Origin: Asterella californica
Taxonomy: Eukaryota; Streptophyta; Marchantiopsida; Marchantiales; Aytoniaceae
Direction: 5' to 3'
Assembly: GCA_036924285.1 (NCBI GenBank)
Contig: JAYKYS010000009.1
Coordinates: 10,540,001-10,604,000, forward strand
DNA length: 64,000 nucleotides
Part shown: piece by piece, positions 46,566 to 57,556 of the stretch
Layout of the letters: each line of letters opens with the position of its first letter
How positions within the stretch are numbered: position 1 is the first letter of the stretch
The notes under the pieces: generated by a model
Databases searched by the model: none
The model's input: the letters and a program-made list of their open reading frames with translations, nothing else
Told to the model about the DNA's origin: nothing
Made by a program: the position numbers and the translations under genes

Positions 46566-47791
46566 ACGGCTTTGTACATTGAATTTTATTTTTTTATCAG
46601 AAAATACATAAATATTATAAATAAATATGATAATAAACTATTGTGAAAAGTAAAATAATTTATAATTAATATAGATTAATCGATCTCAGAGTTATCAGCA
46701 AATCCAAATATAAACTATAAGTGAAAGCTTGACTGATGCGCTACAGGGCTATAACTCCAGGATAATTATCCTCAAAATATGTAATCTTGTGCAAAAGTTA
46801 ATTTATGCATTAATCCTTCTCCCCGAGAGATTATAGCATAAATTAATATACACCTCATGTAATTAAATATACACGAGGTGAATATCCTGATATTCATTTG
46901 TGAATAAGTGAGAGTGGGTTTAATTACGCTTTGTGATTTTTGTTTCAAATGAAAATAGAAAGTTCCGAAGAGCTCTCATGCTTAAAATGCTGGACGGGTG
47001 GTAACCCCGTTCATTCATACCTTACGGCAACTAAGTCCACTGCTTCTGCCGGGAGCGGGAGCCCGAGGAAGGACTTCAAGCATGTTCACGGTGAAAATGG
47101 TAAGTCGACAAAAGGATCCGTAAAGCTATAGATCTTAGTTTGTAAGCGGTTTGGCTAAATGACAAAGAGTGGGATGGAGATCTAGAATCACTTATATCTC
47201 TAGATGGAGGAGAGCATCTCTATAGTAAAAAACGCCACTTTATTCATACATATGTTAGTTTTTACTTAACTTCTATTTATATATCTAGTTTTTCATAAAT
47301 ATAATGTAGTTATTTTTATTTATAAATTATACCATATATAACTATATAAGTATTGAAGTTTCAAAATGGTTAGTAGGTTTTGAAGAAATTCATCAGTGAA
47401 ATTTCGGTACAACTTATCATCATTTCAAGAATTTTCTTTTTTCTTTTGAATTAAAATTTATTTTCATAATATGGACGGCTATGGATGTATGAAGGTCTGG
47501 CTGTCAAAATTTGGACGGTAAATTTCACCGAAAGACAATTGTGATGGATTGTCTTCAGCGTTACCCCATTCGTCGGCATAATCACGTGATGGTAGAGACA
47601 TTCGCCGGTGAAAACGTTCTCCGGCGGATCACATGTCAGCAGACACATCTGTGGAGGTTATGCTTTTTTTTGCTTTCTTCTTTTGGTTATGTTTTTTTCT
47701 TTTTTTAAACTCAACAAAGGATCTCGGATTTCAATATACACCTCTCTTCTCCCACGCGTCATATATTCTTTACTTGAGCACCAAGATATAG
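46566..47791. other. Intergenic, no supported gene
   Basis: AT-rich except for a GC-richer patch at about 46960-47130 with a 63-codon open frame and no known motif. A fold-back pair at 46799-46880 is listed separately. Confidence 0.45.
46799..46880. repeat. Adjacent pair of fold-backs
   Basis: Fold-back one (46799-46845) starts TAATTTATGC and ends GCATAAATTA. Fold-back two (46851-46880) is CACCTCATGT / ACACGAGGTG, followed by aatatcc. The layout of two hairpins followed by gaatat resembles the double-hairpin family, but the sequence is diverged. Confidence 0.5.
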
Positions 47792-47879
47792 AAACTCATG
47801 TTTATTTAAAAAAAGCATAGTGTATGGACAACAAGTAGTTTTCCATACGCTATGCTTTTCATTTAATAAACATGAGTTT
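47792..47879. repeat. Long hairpin, about 36-bp arms
   Basis: AAACTCATGTTTATTTA...GCATAGTGTATGG pairs with CCATACGCTATGC...TTTAATAAACATGAGTTT with a 15-nt loop and only a few mismatches or bulges. Confidence 0.9.
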
Positions 47880-47995
47880 TAAGAAAAAAATATCATATTA
47901 TTTTATCTTTATACAAAGCTTGGAGTTAAACGTAGTTTATTGTGAGGAATAGGAACACTATCAGTAATCAACAACTGATTTACTGATATCTCGGT

Positions 47996-48119
47996 ATAGA
48001 TATCGACCTCTATAACCATCTAAATTATAGTTATCGATCTCTATAATTATTCAAATTATAAATATCGATCTTTATAATTACCTAAATTATAGTTATCAAA
48101 TCTCTATAACTATCCTCCC
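47996..48119. repeat. 31-bp tandem repeat, four units
   Basis: Units start at 47996, 48027, 48058 and 48089, each exactly 31 bp, of the form ATAGTTATCGATCTCTATAA. The last unit is diverged. Confidence 0.9.
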
Positions 48120-49599
48120 AAGAAACAAAAGGTGCATTGAAGCTTTAACATCATTTGAGAGGGTAAACATACCCATTAAACCTTTTGAGGAGGTTGCTCT
48201 CCCAGTAATTGTGTGTGTGGCATTGTCCAATGTTAGAATCATCATCTTAGAAAATGCTCCGGTTAATTTAACTATCTAATTTCAAGAAATGATATACCTT
48301 ATATATATTATCTGATTTATTTTGTTTAATTAATATCCAATTTTTTAATTCAATAACTAAATATCAATCATTGGTATCCAAGAATTTAATATCTCTAAGG
48401 CATGTGGCAACCTCAGAGAACATACATATTTAGTGTTCTCACAATATTACAGTCAGAAAAAATAAAAAGACATTACATTAGTTTATGCAAGTCTTTGAAA
48501 CTAAACGGATGGGCAAACTGAAAGAAGTCTCTGATCATAATTTATAGGCATGGATGGATGGACCTTTCTAAGCTTAAGCAACTTTTTCTAAAGAAAATTT
48601 GTTGAAACATGTCGTCTGCTATGATTAAGGTCCAAAACTCAAGAATTGGACTCTTTTAGCTTGGTGTTAATAAAGTCCCAAGAAAATCAAATGGTTAATT
48701 TGAGAATTTAATTTCTTTGGAAAGGCAAATGGAAACATCTTGAGTTCAAACTTTATAGAGACCTTGCCCTCCTTGTAAGGGTGTGTGTGATGGTTTAAAT
48801 TTGGATCTGGAAATCATGTCATTGTCATAAAGGTCAAGTCACGTCTTTCTGAACTCCTTTGCTCAAGCACGCAGTTCCCAATTAAAAATGATTTGTAATT
48901 TTATGGACACATATCACAAGCTATATCATAATTTTTCATATTCAAAAATAATATTATGATCTTATATAATATTATTTATATCATTTTCTCTCAGTTATCA
49001 TATAATTAACAAGCTGAATTTTGAATTACTCAATATTGATGACTTATTCCAAGCACCCATTTTCCTTATTGAATATGGTGATCATGGAAGAGATATGGAC
49101 CGAGTTTCATGAGGGTTTGACGATCGGAAGAAATAAAGTTGTTTGATGTTAAACATTTGAAGCTAATCAGACGAGCAAAGAGAAAAGTTGAACCCAAAAT
49201 GTTTCGGATTGCTTATTGTGATTCAGAAAGAGGATGCATGACCTCTAATCACGCTTACCATTCATGTATGAACAATTTACCATTCTGATATTTAGTCACA
49301 TTTTTTTCGTACAGTTTTAGCAACTCAAATATGTGATAATAAGTATAACAAAAAAGTCTTAGGAAAAATCATTTCTTAAGAAAGTATGTTTAAATTTTGT
49401 TTGATATCATATCGGATATGATTATAATGAGATTTATTTATATATTTTTTTTAAAAAATTTATTCTGGGAATTAATTTACTACTGAACAGTAATAGAGAC
49501 GAGTAGTCTATCCGTAATCAAGAATTAATATCAAGAAAAATCTCTTGATATCAATAAAAATCAGAAATTAGATATCGAACTTGATAACCATATTTGATA
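48120..49599. other. Intergenic, AT-rich, no supported gene
   Basis: Short frames only. No transposon domain or RNA gene recognised. Part of 49300-49460 is repeated at 51200-51350. Confidence 0.45.
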
Positions 49600-51350
49600 T
49601 AGTTATCGAGTAATTATACACTAATCTAAAAACTTCAACTTTTGATTTTTGGACCCTAAAAGTTACAAGTCCACTTGTTTTCACATGATTTCTTCAAGGA
49701 AAGTTGCTCAGAAAGGTAAGGCTCGTCCATTCAACAAGTTTCTAAAGGGGGAAGGGGAAGTATCCCGAACAAGTTTCTACTCAAGATCTGTCCGTTAGGT
49801 CTCCCGTCTGGTTTCAAAGACTTGCTTAAACTAACATTTTGTCTTTTTAACTTTTCCAACTATCACACGGTGAGAAAACTCATCATATATGTTCTCCAAG
49901 GATGCTTTAGGGATATTCACTTCTTGGAAAACCATCAGTGATATTAAAATTTTAAATTTTAAATTAATAAATTATGATGTATCATTTGAAGTTGTTTGCA
50001 AATTTTTAAAGCATATGCAGTTTGAGAACTGCATGCTAACAAACATAGTTAAATTGACCAGAGTAATTTTTATGACCATGACGTGCCATCTGAATCTAAA
50101 GAATGTCACTCACACTAAAAGTTTCAACTCGAAATGTGTTTGTTTGCCATCTCAAACGATAGAAAGCACTTTGTTTTTCTTAACACATTAATAACACTAA
50201 CCTAAAGTGTCAATTTTGTGTTTTTTTCACATGATTTCTTAAGGGAAAGTTGCTCAGTAAGGAAAAGCAGATCCATCCAACTTCATAAACTTTAGTTTAC
50301 ATTGTTTATGCTCAAAATCGCTAATGTCTTGAAATAGAGAGTGTGCTGGAAAGATTTGAGGACTCTAGGATCATGCTTGGAGGCCTGGTATGTTTCATAT
50401 GCTTCGTATAAAGTTTTATGCTTTTTTGAGTTCATATTGATCGGTTATTTACTGTTTGATCTTTTTATCAAAGATATAATGACAATGGGTTCATATTGGA
50501 CGAATAGATGCAACGGCTGGTCCACATGCCACTTGATTATCTCACCTCGATAATCAACCGTCAATTATCAGAAACATTACTTACATCAAGCTAAAAGTGT
50601 CAACTTTTGATTTTAAGTGTTTAGACCTCAAAAATTAGCAAACCAACTACTCTCACAAAAGTTCTTCAATGAAAGTTGTGCAACTCATAAATACCCATGA
50701 TAAGATTTCATACATAAAAATATCTAGAATTTAAAGTATACAATGTTTTCCTAACATAATCAACGGTTGATTTTTCATTTCATAACTCGTCATCATCTAT
50801 AGACTAGTCAACTCCTAATTTAAATTTGTCGTATATTTTATCTTAGAAGCATTATCTGAACGAGAATCGCGTGCTTGGACAAGGAAGTTCAAGAAGATGT
50901 GTCTTATTTTTAGGACAATGAAGTGACTTCCAATTTTGAAACTGGAATACACCATACACACCTTTAAGACGAGGTCAATCTCTCCAGAAAGTTTCAACTC
51001 AAAAAAGTTTTCGTTGTCTTTCTAACCGTGTGAAGATCTCAAATGCACCATTCTATTTTGTTTGGACATTATTAACACTAAGCAAAGAGTACTAATTTTT
51101 AATTTTCTGACCTTAAAATATGATAGATGAAATATTTTCACAATTTTTTTCTTAGAAAGTATCACCTCGACAAGGTCCATTTATCCATGCCCATAAAGAA
51201 TGTGATAATAAGTATAACGAGAAAATTTGAAAAAGGAAATTCCATTCCTTAAGATATTGTGCTTATATTAGAATGTTGTGACGTATCAGATGTGATTATA
51301 ATTATAATGAGGCTTTATTATGTATTATTTTTATTTTTATTTTAAATTTT
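49600..51350 (+). repeat. Diverged long-period direct repeats
   Basis: Related segments containing cacatgatttctt(c/a)a.ggaaagttgctcag occur at about 49680 and 50230, and looser versions at about 50660 and 51130. Another shared stretch (aaagtttcaactc ... taacacta) occurs at 50118-50205 and 50990-51080. gtgataataagtataac occurs at 49335 and 51211. This is a decayed array of unknown origin. Confidence 0.55.
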
Positions 51351-53059
51351 ATTTTACTAGGAACTTGTATCTAGATTTAACTCTAACATTTTTATAAAAA
51401 ATAAAATTAGCTCTAACATACCTATAATGCAAAACTTAAAGTCCGAGAGAGTAAGTCCGATTTTAAAGTTCTCAAATCACAATATGAGATATTTTTCTCA
51501 AAACTTATGTTTATTAAGTGAAAATATAATATGGATAACAAGTTGTTGTATCTTTGGCGCTCAACATATCAACTATAAGATGTGTGAAGAAGAGAGACGA
51601 ACTCTTCTTTTAACGATAATAGATATCAAGTTCCATATCTGTTTCATGATATCAATAAAAGTTTTCCGATATCCAGATATCAGTTGCTGATTATTGACTC
51701 AGGATAGTCACTCATGTTATATAACATTATCACGTATGAACAAACGTAGGTCTTTATATGTAATGTATGTTACAGTTAATACAAGATATAAAAGATAAAT
51801 AATGAAGATGTTGGCAAAAAATCCTATTATATCATAAGAGTATTGAAAATTCTTTAGATTTTATAATACAACTACATATAGTATAAGATCGAAAATATAT
51901 AATTAAAACATTATAATAAAACTATAAGGGGTCAAAACAATCAACTTATGAGTGAAACAATCAAGCACATGACCTTACAAGGTTTAGCTAATTTCCTTCC
52001 CTAAAATTATTGATAGCATTCCCATTCTTTTGATGAATAAGAACTTATGAGTTCACTCCTAACTTCTCAAAAACTTTTATTTGATATTACATACATTAAG
52101 ATCTAGTTATCATCTCACTAAAACTATGAAAAATTAAAATTGATATTTTCTATGATTTTCATTTGATTCAAATTTTAGATAGTGCTCTTTGTTCATTTTC
52201 ACTCTAGTTGTCTAAATTATTATTACTAATAATTACGTATAATCATTAAATTAATAATATATAAGAAAAGTTTACTATAATGCATAACAAAATACCTTGT
52301 CGTACTCTGTTTATTTTCTTTTCCTTAGCCAATTATAAAAGATTGCAAGCAAAACTAGAGCTAAACAAAATTTTCATACACCAAAAATACATCATAAGGA
52401 ATGGTCTTTTTTCCCTAGATATTTACTCTAATGTAGGGAAGAAGGTCTCCAAGGGAAAACAACAAGGAATATTGTTATCCTAGGGAAAATATTAATATAG
52501 AATAAATTATCCTCATATCAATTTCTGAAAATCCTAACATGGATAATTATATTAGTATATGGAGAAATTATATATGGATAATTTTATATATTTATAATTA
52601 TACTAATCATCAAATATCAATATGGGGATTTAAAGTAGAATGAATGTGGTTCATAACAAGCCGGAATTCAAATCTGAACTACAATACATATGGGAATATT
52701 GTGATTGGTCCTAAGGATTTTATGTAAAGAAATTGAGATTTCAAATCACAATATTCGGAAAGAAACCACGTGTTAAAACATGATTTCTGAATGAATATAT
52801 GAAAAACAGTTTTTGCCTATATCAACATAGTTAATCTTATAGAGATGGTATAAGAAAGTAACATGTAAAAATCATTTACTTATATATCAAAAAGTAAAAT
52901 CTAGATTTAAAACAAGTAATAATATTGTGAATAATATAGGTAATATTGCCACGTGTACCTCTACCAAAATCACATTGTTCTGGTGTACAAATATTCTCTA
53001 TATTTATTTTTATTTATAAAATAGATAATATTATAATATTCACGTAGGAGCCTGTCCAC
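51351..53059. other. Intergenic, AT-rich, no supported gene
   Basis: At 51600-51690 an inverted relative of 47960-48000 is present (ccgatatccagatatcagttgctgatta versus taatcaacaactgatttactgatatc). No coding frame of interest. Confidence 0.45.
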
Positions 53060-53480
53060 TTTGTTGGTTCGTGGACCGACTCCTACATGAAAATCCAAAT
53101 TTTATGCTATGCATTATCGCTCCAAGACATTCATAAGATTGAAAATGAACTTTTTATATCTCCACTTTCATTGCACCAATGGTAGAGCTCGTTGTTAGCT
53201 TCCCACAGGCACTTCATTTATTTCATTTGACACTTAATGATAAAGTTATGAGGTTCGAAGGATGATAAAATCAAGCTAGGTCTTAGCTTATTGATGCTGA
53301 CTAGGTATTTGTGATTCCTAGCGCTATACTAAGGGCGCAAGGGAGCTACTTGATCATTATTTGTGAAAAGTTCATGTATTGTCAACTGACGTAAAAGACA
53401 ATTTAAGAGATTAGTTTGTATCTGCGATCTGTCGGTGGATGTTTCAAAAGACTGAGAGGTCCAATCCAAGCAAAATTTGT
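53060..53480 (+). repeat. Relic of the gypsy leader/LTR found at 30040-30640
   Basis: Shares ggaccg(g/a)ctcct, gggtagagctc, cacttcat.ta.ttc, atcaag.tagg.c, gctgact(g/a)ggtattt, gcgcaaggg and gcgac/atctgtcggtgga.gttt in the same order, with many substitutions. There is a single unit of the tandem repeat and no coding part, so it is probably a solo LTR or fragment. Confidence 0.75.
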
Positions 53481-54849
53481 GTAGGATCTTTTGTCTTCGT
53501 AATCCTCAATCCTTTTACTCCAATTGCTCTGATCATCATATCACCAGTTTAGGCATGAATTTATCTTGCCTCTATGATGGCCTTTGACGTCTATCCCTGC
53601 ACTTTACGAAATTAAATCATAATTTAAGAGTGATTGTTACAGTTATAATATAATAGGCTTATGTGGTTTGTTGATAATGCCTGCGGTAATGAAAGCTCGT
53701 CCGTTAAACCAAAAGTACAATATACCTTTGTGTGAAGTAAAATTACATCGGAGTATCAAAACGCATTGCAATTATAGATGGATTGCACGCGAGGTGCAGG
53801 GTCTACTGTACTACAAAAACATACAAACCAGAGAGAAGATGATTGTGAAACTGAAGGCATTTAACATAACATTTGTTTTGTATTAAAAATTATCAATCAA
53901 GTAGAGATCATCATACTGTGTTCAATTAGACTAGTGAAAAGAACAAGATTATTTCTTCAAATAATGAAGAAAAAGGAAGATACAGAAGATATGTAGATCT
54001 TTTTTATGGAAATGTTGCTTGAAAGCAAGGATGTCTTAGGCTATAGATACTCTTCTTTACATACGGTCTACTGATTTGGAACCTTAACATCCTATCTTGA
54101 TCAGTTCTACACACTAGAGGTGAGATTATAATCAAAGCCAAAGAGAAAAAACTGATAGAAAAAGTAAAATAAAAGTTGTTGCAACTCGAGAGAACTTGAA
54201 AGATTAATTCTAATTCAAAACGAAAAGAAATACCTCAGCAAAACACGTCTGATCAAGTAAACATCAAAGTAAGAAGTACACAAGATTACAGTGAAGCCGA
54301 TCACATGTATGAACACAACGTAGAGATCGTCAACTTACATGCATAAGAATTCTAGTTGCTAGTAATCCTTAGTGTCTACAAAGACTCGCACAAGCATCTT
54401 TTTCCAGTGAGCATAATCACCCTATAGGTTGGGGAAGATTGGATCGGAAATTGTGGAGAAATTCTAGTTCGCAAGCGATTTGTCTACTGTCATTGGCTAA
54501 GTATAATAGGGAACGGGAAGAACAGAAAATATTTTCACGTGAAAAAGAGGTTTATTACGGTAAGCGGCTGGAAGGTCTATTAATGTATATTGTGCTAAAC
54601 TTTGGAAACTTTTTATTGATAAATATGTAAAAATATGTAAAAATATTTTAAATATTACCAAACTAAAAATTACTAGTCGATCCAAACATAACCCATACAC
54701 CAAGGGCGTGTACACGCGCTTCCTTGACTGCAGTTTCTTGATATGATATAGGTATTAAGAAATTAACGTATGCTCGAGATGAGAAGTAATGATAGTAAGA
54801 GCATATATATGATATGCACCATGATAACTGAACACGAATTCGTGAGGTT
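53481..54849. other. Intergenic, no supported gene
   Basis: Short frames only on both strands; nothing recognised. Confidence 0.45.
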
Positions 54850-55059
54850 ACCTCCTTCCTAATCCCATCTGCCCGTAGCCGGGGCGAGGTGGGGTCGAGT
54901 TCTCTTGTCGAGAAAGGTTCAGTCTGTACAAGGACAGCAACGTCCGGTTGTCAAACGTACCTCTCTGCAAAAAGAGGTATAAATAATGACGTCGCGGCAA
55001 AACCCGCGTTTTACTTGAGAGAAAAACGAAAAAGAAAAAGAAGCCACCTCCTTCCTAAT
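54850..55059 (+). mobile_element. Candidate SINE with 14-bp flanking duplications
   Basis: ACCTCCTTCCTAAT occurs exactly at 54850-54863 and 55046-55059, bracketing a 182-bp GC-richer insert that ends in an A-rich tail (gaaaaacgaaaaagaaaaag). Inside, TAGCCGGGGCGAGGTGGG (54876) and GGTTCAGTC (about 54916) have the position and rough form of RNA polymerase III A and B boxes, 40 bp apart; the B box departs from consensus. A host promoter fragment is the alternative. Confidence 0.4.
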
Positions 55060-55296
55060 ATCCCATGCACTCAAGAATATACAATACACACTAGTTTATG
55101 AGTACGTACGTACTTATTCTGTCGTCGAGGGGGATCCTAGATGGAGTGAGTGTCCGTTGGTGATTAGTCTTTGTGTGCGGGGCCAATATATTTACATACG
55201 TGTCGCAGCTTCTCCGTGGCGGTTCAGTAGCCCTGCCAACGCGCCGCCTAAGCCTACGCACGATCATCTAGAGATAAGAATTTGAACATTTAAACC
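55060..55296. other. Short intergenic segment
   Basis: GC-richer, no gene or repeat recognised. Confidence 0.4.
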
Positions 55297-55622
55297 TCCG
55301 GCATGACTTCACGTGCTCTTGTAACTCAGAAGACCACCATTTGCGGGTTCGTTTTCAGAAAACTGCGAAATTTTACCGTTATACCGTTGACAACTGGGTA
55401 GAAAATGTTTCCGGTGATTACTTTTTCATCGTAATATAGTATCTATGAAATAAAAAATCAAATTAAAGATGTATGATTCATCTCAAAACAAACGGATTAG
55501 TATTGATTGAGAAATGTTGAATATGAAGATTTCAAGGTTTTTGAGAAATTTTTTTTTTTCAAAATCAAAGTACAATATTAGAAAAAGAACTTTTTATTGT
55601 ATGCTTTTATACCATACTGGGG
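55297..55622 (+). repeat. Dispersed noncoding repeat R3, copy 3
   Basis: Same ordered words as the copies at 27250 and 46245, ending in tgcttttataccatactggggttt, which matches cttttatactcaaactcggggttt of copy 1. Confidence 0.65.
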
Positions 55623-56628
55623 TTTAACATTCTCATTTCTTTTTTGATCTTCATTCTTATCTTTTTACATTTTGAGAAGCCTGTGTATACGTAAAGGATT
55701 CTGGAAATATAAAGTCTTTCGTCCTCTGTGGTTTATGTACAATACATCATCCACAATGGATTATCAAGCAAGACATTTGATAAACCACTATTGGTTGATA
55801 TAAACTGTGATCTTTAAATCTGGATGACGGGTTACAGCATCTCCACCCATATAGCTATAAAGATCATTTTATTTCTATTGTAGAGATTTAAAGTATAGAA
55901 GTTTTACGTTAAGGGTTATACTTCTCCACATCAGCAGTTCTTATACAGATCTTTGAAGAGAAAAATTGATACATAGAAACTCTAACATATTAAAAATACT
56001 AGAAAAAATTTAATTTGTGAGCGGTTGGATGATATATTGAGAATCTTTTATTGAAAACTTTAAGTTAAATCTACAAGTAACGGAGAGTTCGACAAAATAG
56101 AAATATTCGATCTGAGATTCCTAACAACTGAAATAACTTTAAACATAAACAAGAAACTGCAGTAGATAACATTTGTTAAAAAGCAAAAAAAATGTAATTT
56201 TCTCCACTTTTCTTCCGTACTCGATCGAGTCTTGGATGAAAGCATTTCAATTTAATGATGATTCCTGGAATACCGTAGCTTTTCTACTGGGACCGGAGGT
56301 TTAAAGAAGCGCGATAACTTCGAGGAACACGTTAAATTACATAATTTTAATAAGATAAGATTCTCTCCTACTCCGGACCCATTAAAGACTTGCGGTGGAG
56401 ATGTCGTAGATGAGTCCGAACAGCAGCTACCGATAAAAGATTAAGCTCCAGCAGCGAAAAATCCATGTGAAGTTGATGACTTGGTGGCAGTTATAACTAA
56501 CTTATGCATGCAACATTGACTTTGCTTGTTTCTGGCGCATGCATAAGACAAGAACACTTCATTACTTCTCGTAACTCGTTCATGAAATCTGATTCCGGGC
56601 CTACAGAAATCGAACTACTGTAACTCTT
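55623..56628. other. Intergenic, no supported gene
   Basis: AT-rich, short frames, nothing recognised. Confidence 0.45.
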
Positions 56629-56872
56629 TTGTATTTGGCCTTCATGTTAGCGAAGCACGACGATATCTTCATTTTACGCTTGGCTAGGGTGCCATCCCAT
56701 ATAGGAGCTCACGCGGCCAGTGGAAGAAGGGTACGGTTGGAACCAGTGCTCGGGGAGGTTTTCGGCGAAAATCGGTACATTTCCCGTGGAAGGAAAAGGA
56801 AACCGGGAATCTTACATTTTCGTCGGGAATTTTGTATAATTTACACTAAAACCTCAATCTTGCCTTCAGGAA

Positions 56873-57556
56873 GTGTGCCGGCAGATTTGGGTCAAGACCG
56901 GTAATGCTGGAAAAAGACCGGAAGTAATAGCACCATATTCCGGAACTCCCCGAGCACTGGTTGGAACTGGTGGGTCAGAGTCGTCAAACCATCAGAGTCA
57001 GCGGATGACGTTGGAGGACTTTCTATTCTCATCCCTTCAGAGACCTTCACATGTGTCTTCTCAGGGGTTCATGCCTCTTTTTAAATTCAAAAGTAGTAGG
57101 CCAGTCGATCCAGTGAGGGGTAGTTGTGGGCGTCAGCGCCTTTTATGGAAAAATAGCAGCAGCCGTCAGTCTTCCTTTTTGGTATCGGCCCGATTCACTC
57201 TTTATGGCTCGCAGTTGGCTCGGGCCATGGACAAACTAGACTCGGCCGAGCTGGTAAAACCGACTGCTGTGTCTCGTCGCTGTCGATCCCTGTCCAGGAA
57301 AACTTTGTCCCGTGCTCTCTCTGTTGTCTTTCCTTCCGAACAGGGCATCTCTGTTACCTCCCTGGTTGGATCGTCTGAGGATCCATTCCTTACGTCAGTA
57401 GGTTTGTTGTTCGTTGAATTGCATCACCCGCCTCAGTGCTTTGAAGTCCAACGGGAAGTCGTCAAGTGTAATGTTGAGTCCAGCTCGATGTACTTGACAT
57501 TTCGCTATGTTACGGATGTTGGTCTCTGCGTTTTCGTCTGTTCAGTTACTTCTTAG
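56873..57556 (+). CDS. Unrecognised 227-codon open frame
   Basis: The longest open frame outside the transposons and the GT34 gene. It starts ATG at 56873? only loosely: the first codons overlap another frame (56629-56904), and the start codon is not certain. The product is serine- and arginine-rich (VSRRCRSLSRKTLSRALS), with no motif I recognise, no signal peptide and a hydrophobic valine-rich end (YVTDVGLCVFVCSVTS). An inverted repeat (ACCAGTGCTCGGGGA at about 56743 and its complement at about 56946) spans its beginning. The downstream GC-rich and T-rich tail (57650-57790) could be a transposon 3' end. It may be a fragment of a mobile element or a chance frame. Confidence 0.25.
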   Translation: MCRQIWVKTGNAGKRPEVIAPYSGTPRALVGTGGSESSNHQSQRMTLEDFLFSSLQRPSHVSSQGFMPLFKFKSSRPVDPVRGSCGRQRLLWKNSSSRQSSFLVSARFTLYGSQLARAMDKLDSAELVKPTAVSRRCRSLSRKTLSRALSVVFPSEQGISVTSLVGSSEDPFLTSVGLLFVELHHPPQCFEVQREVVKCNVESSSMYLTFRYVTDVGLCVFVCSVTS

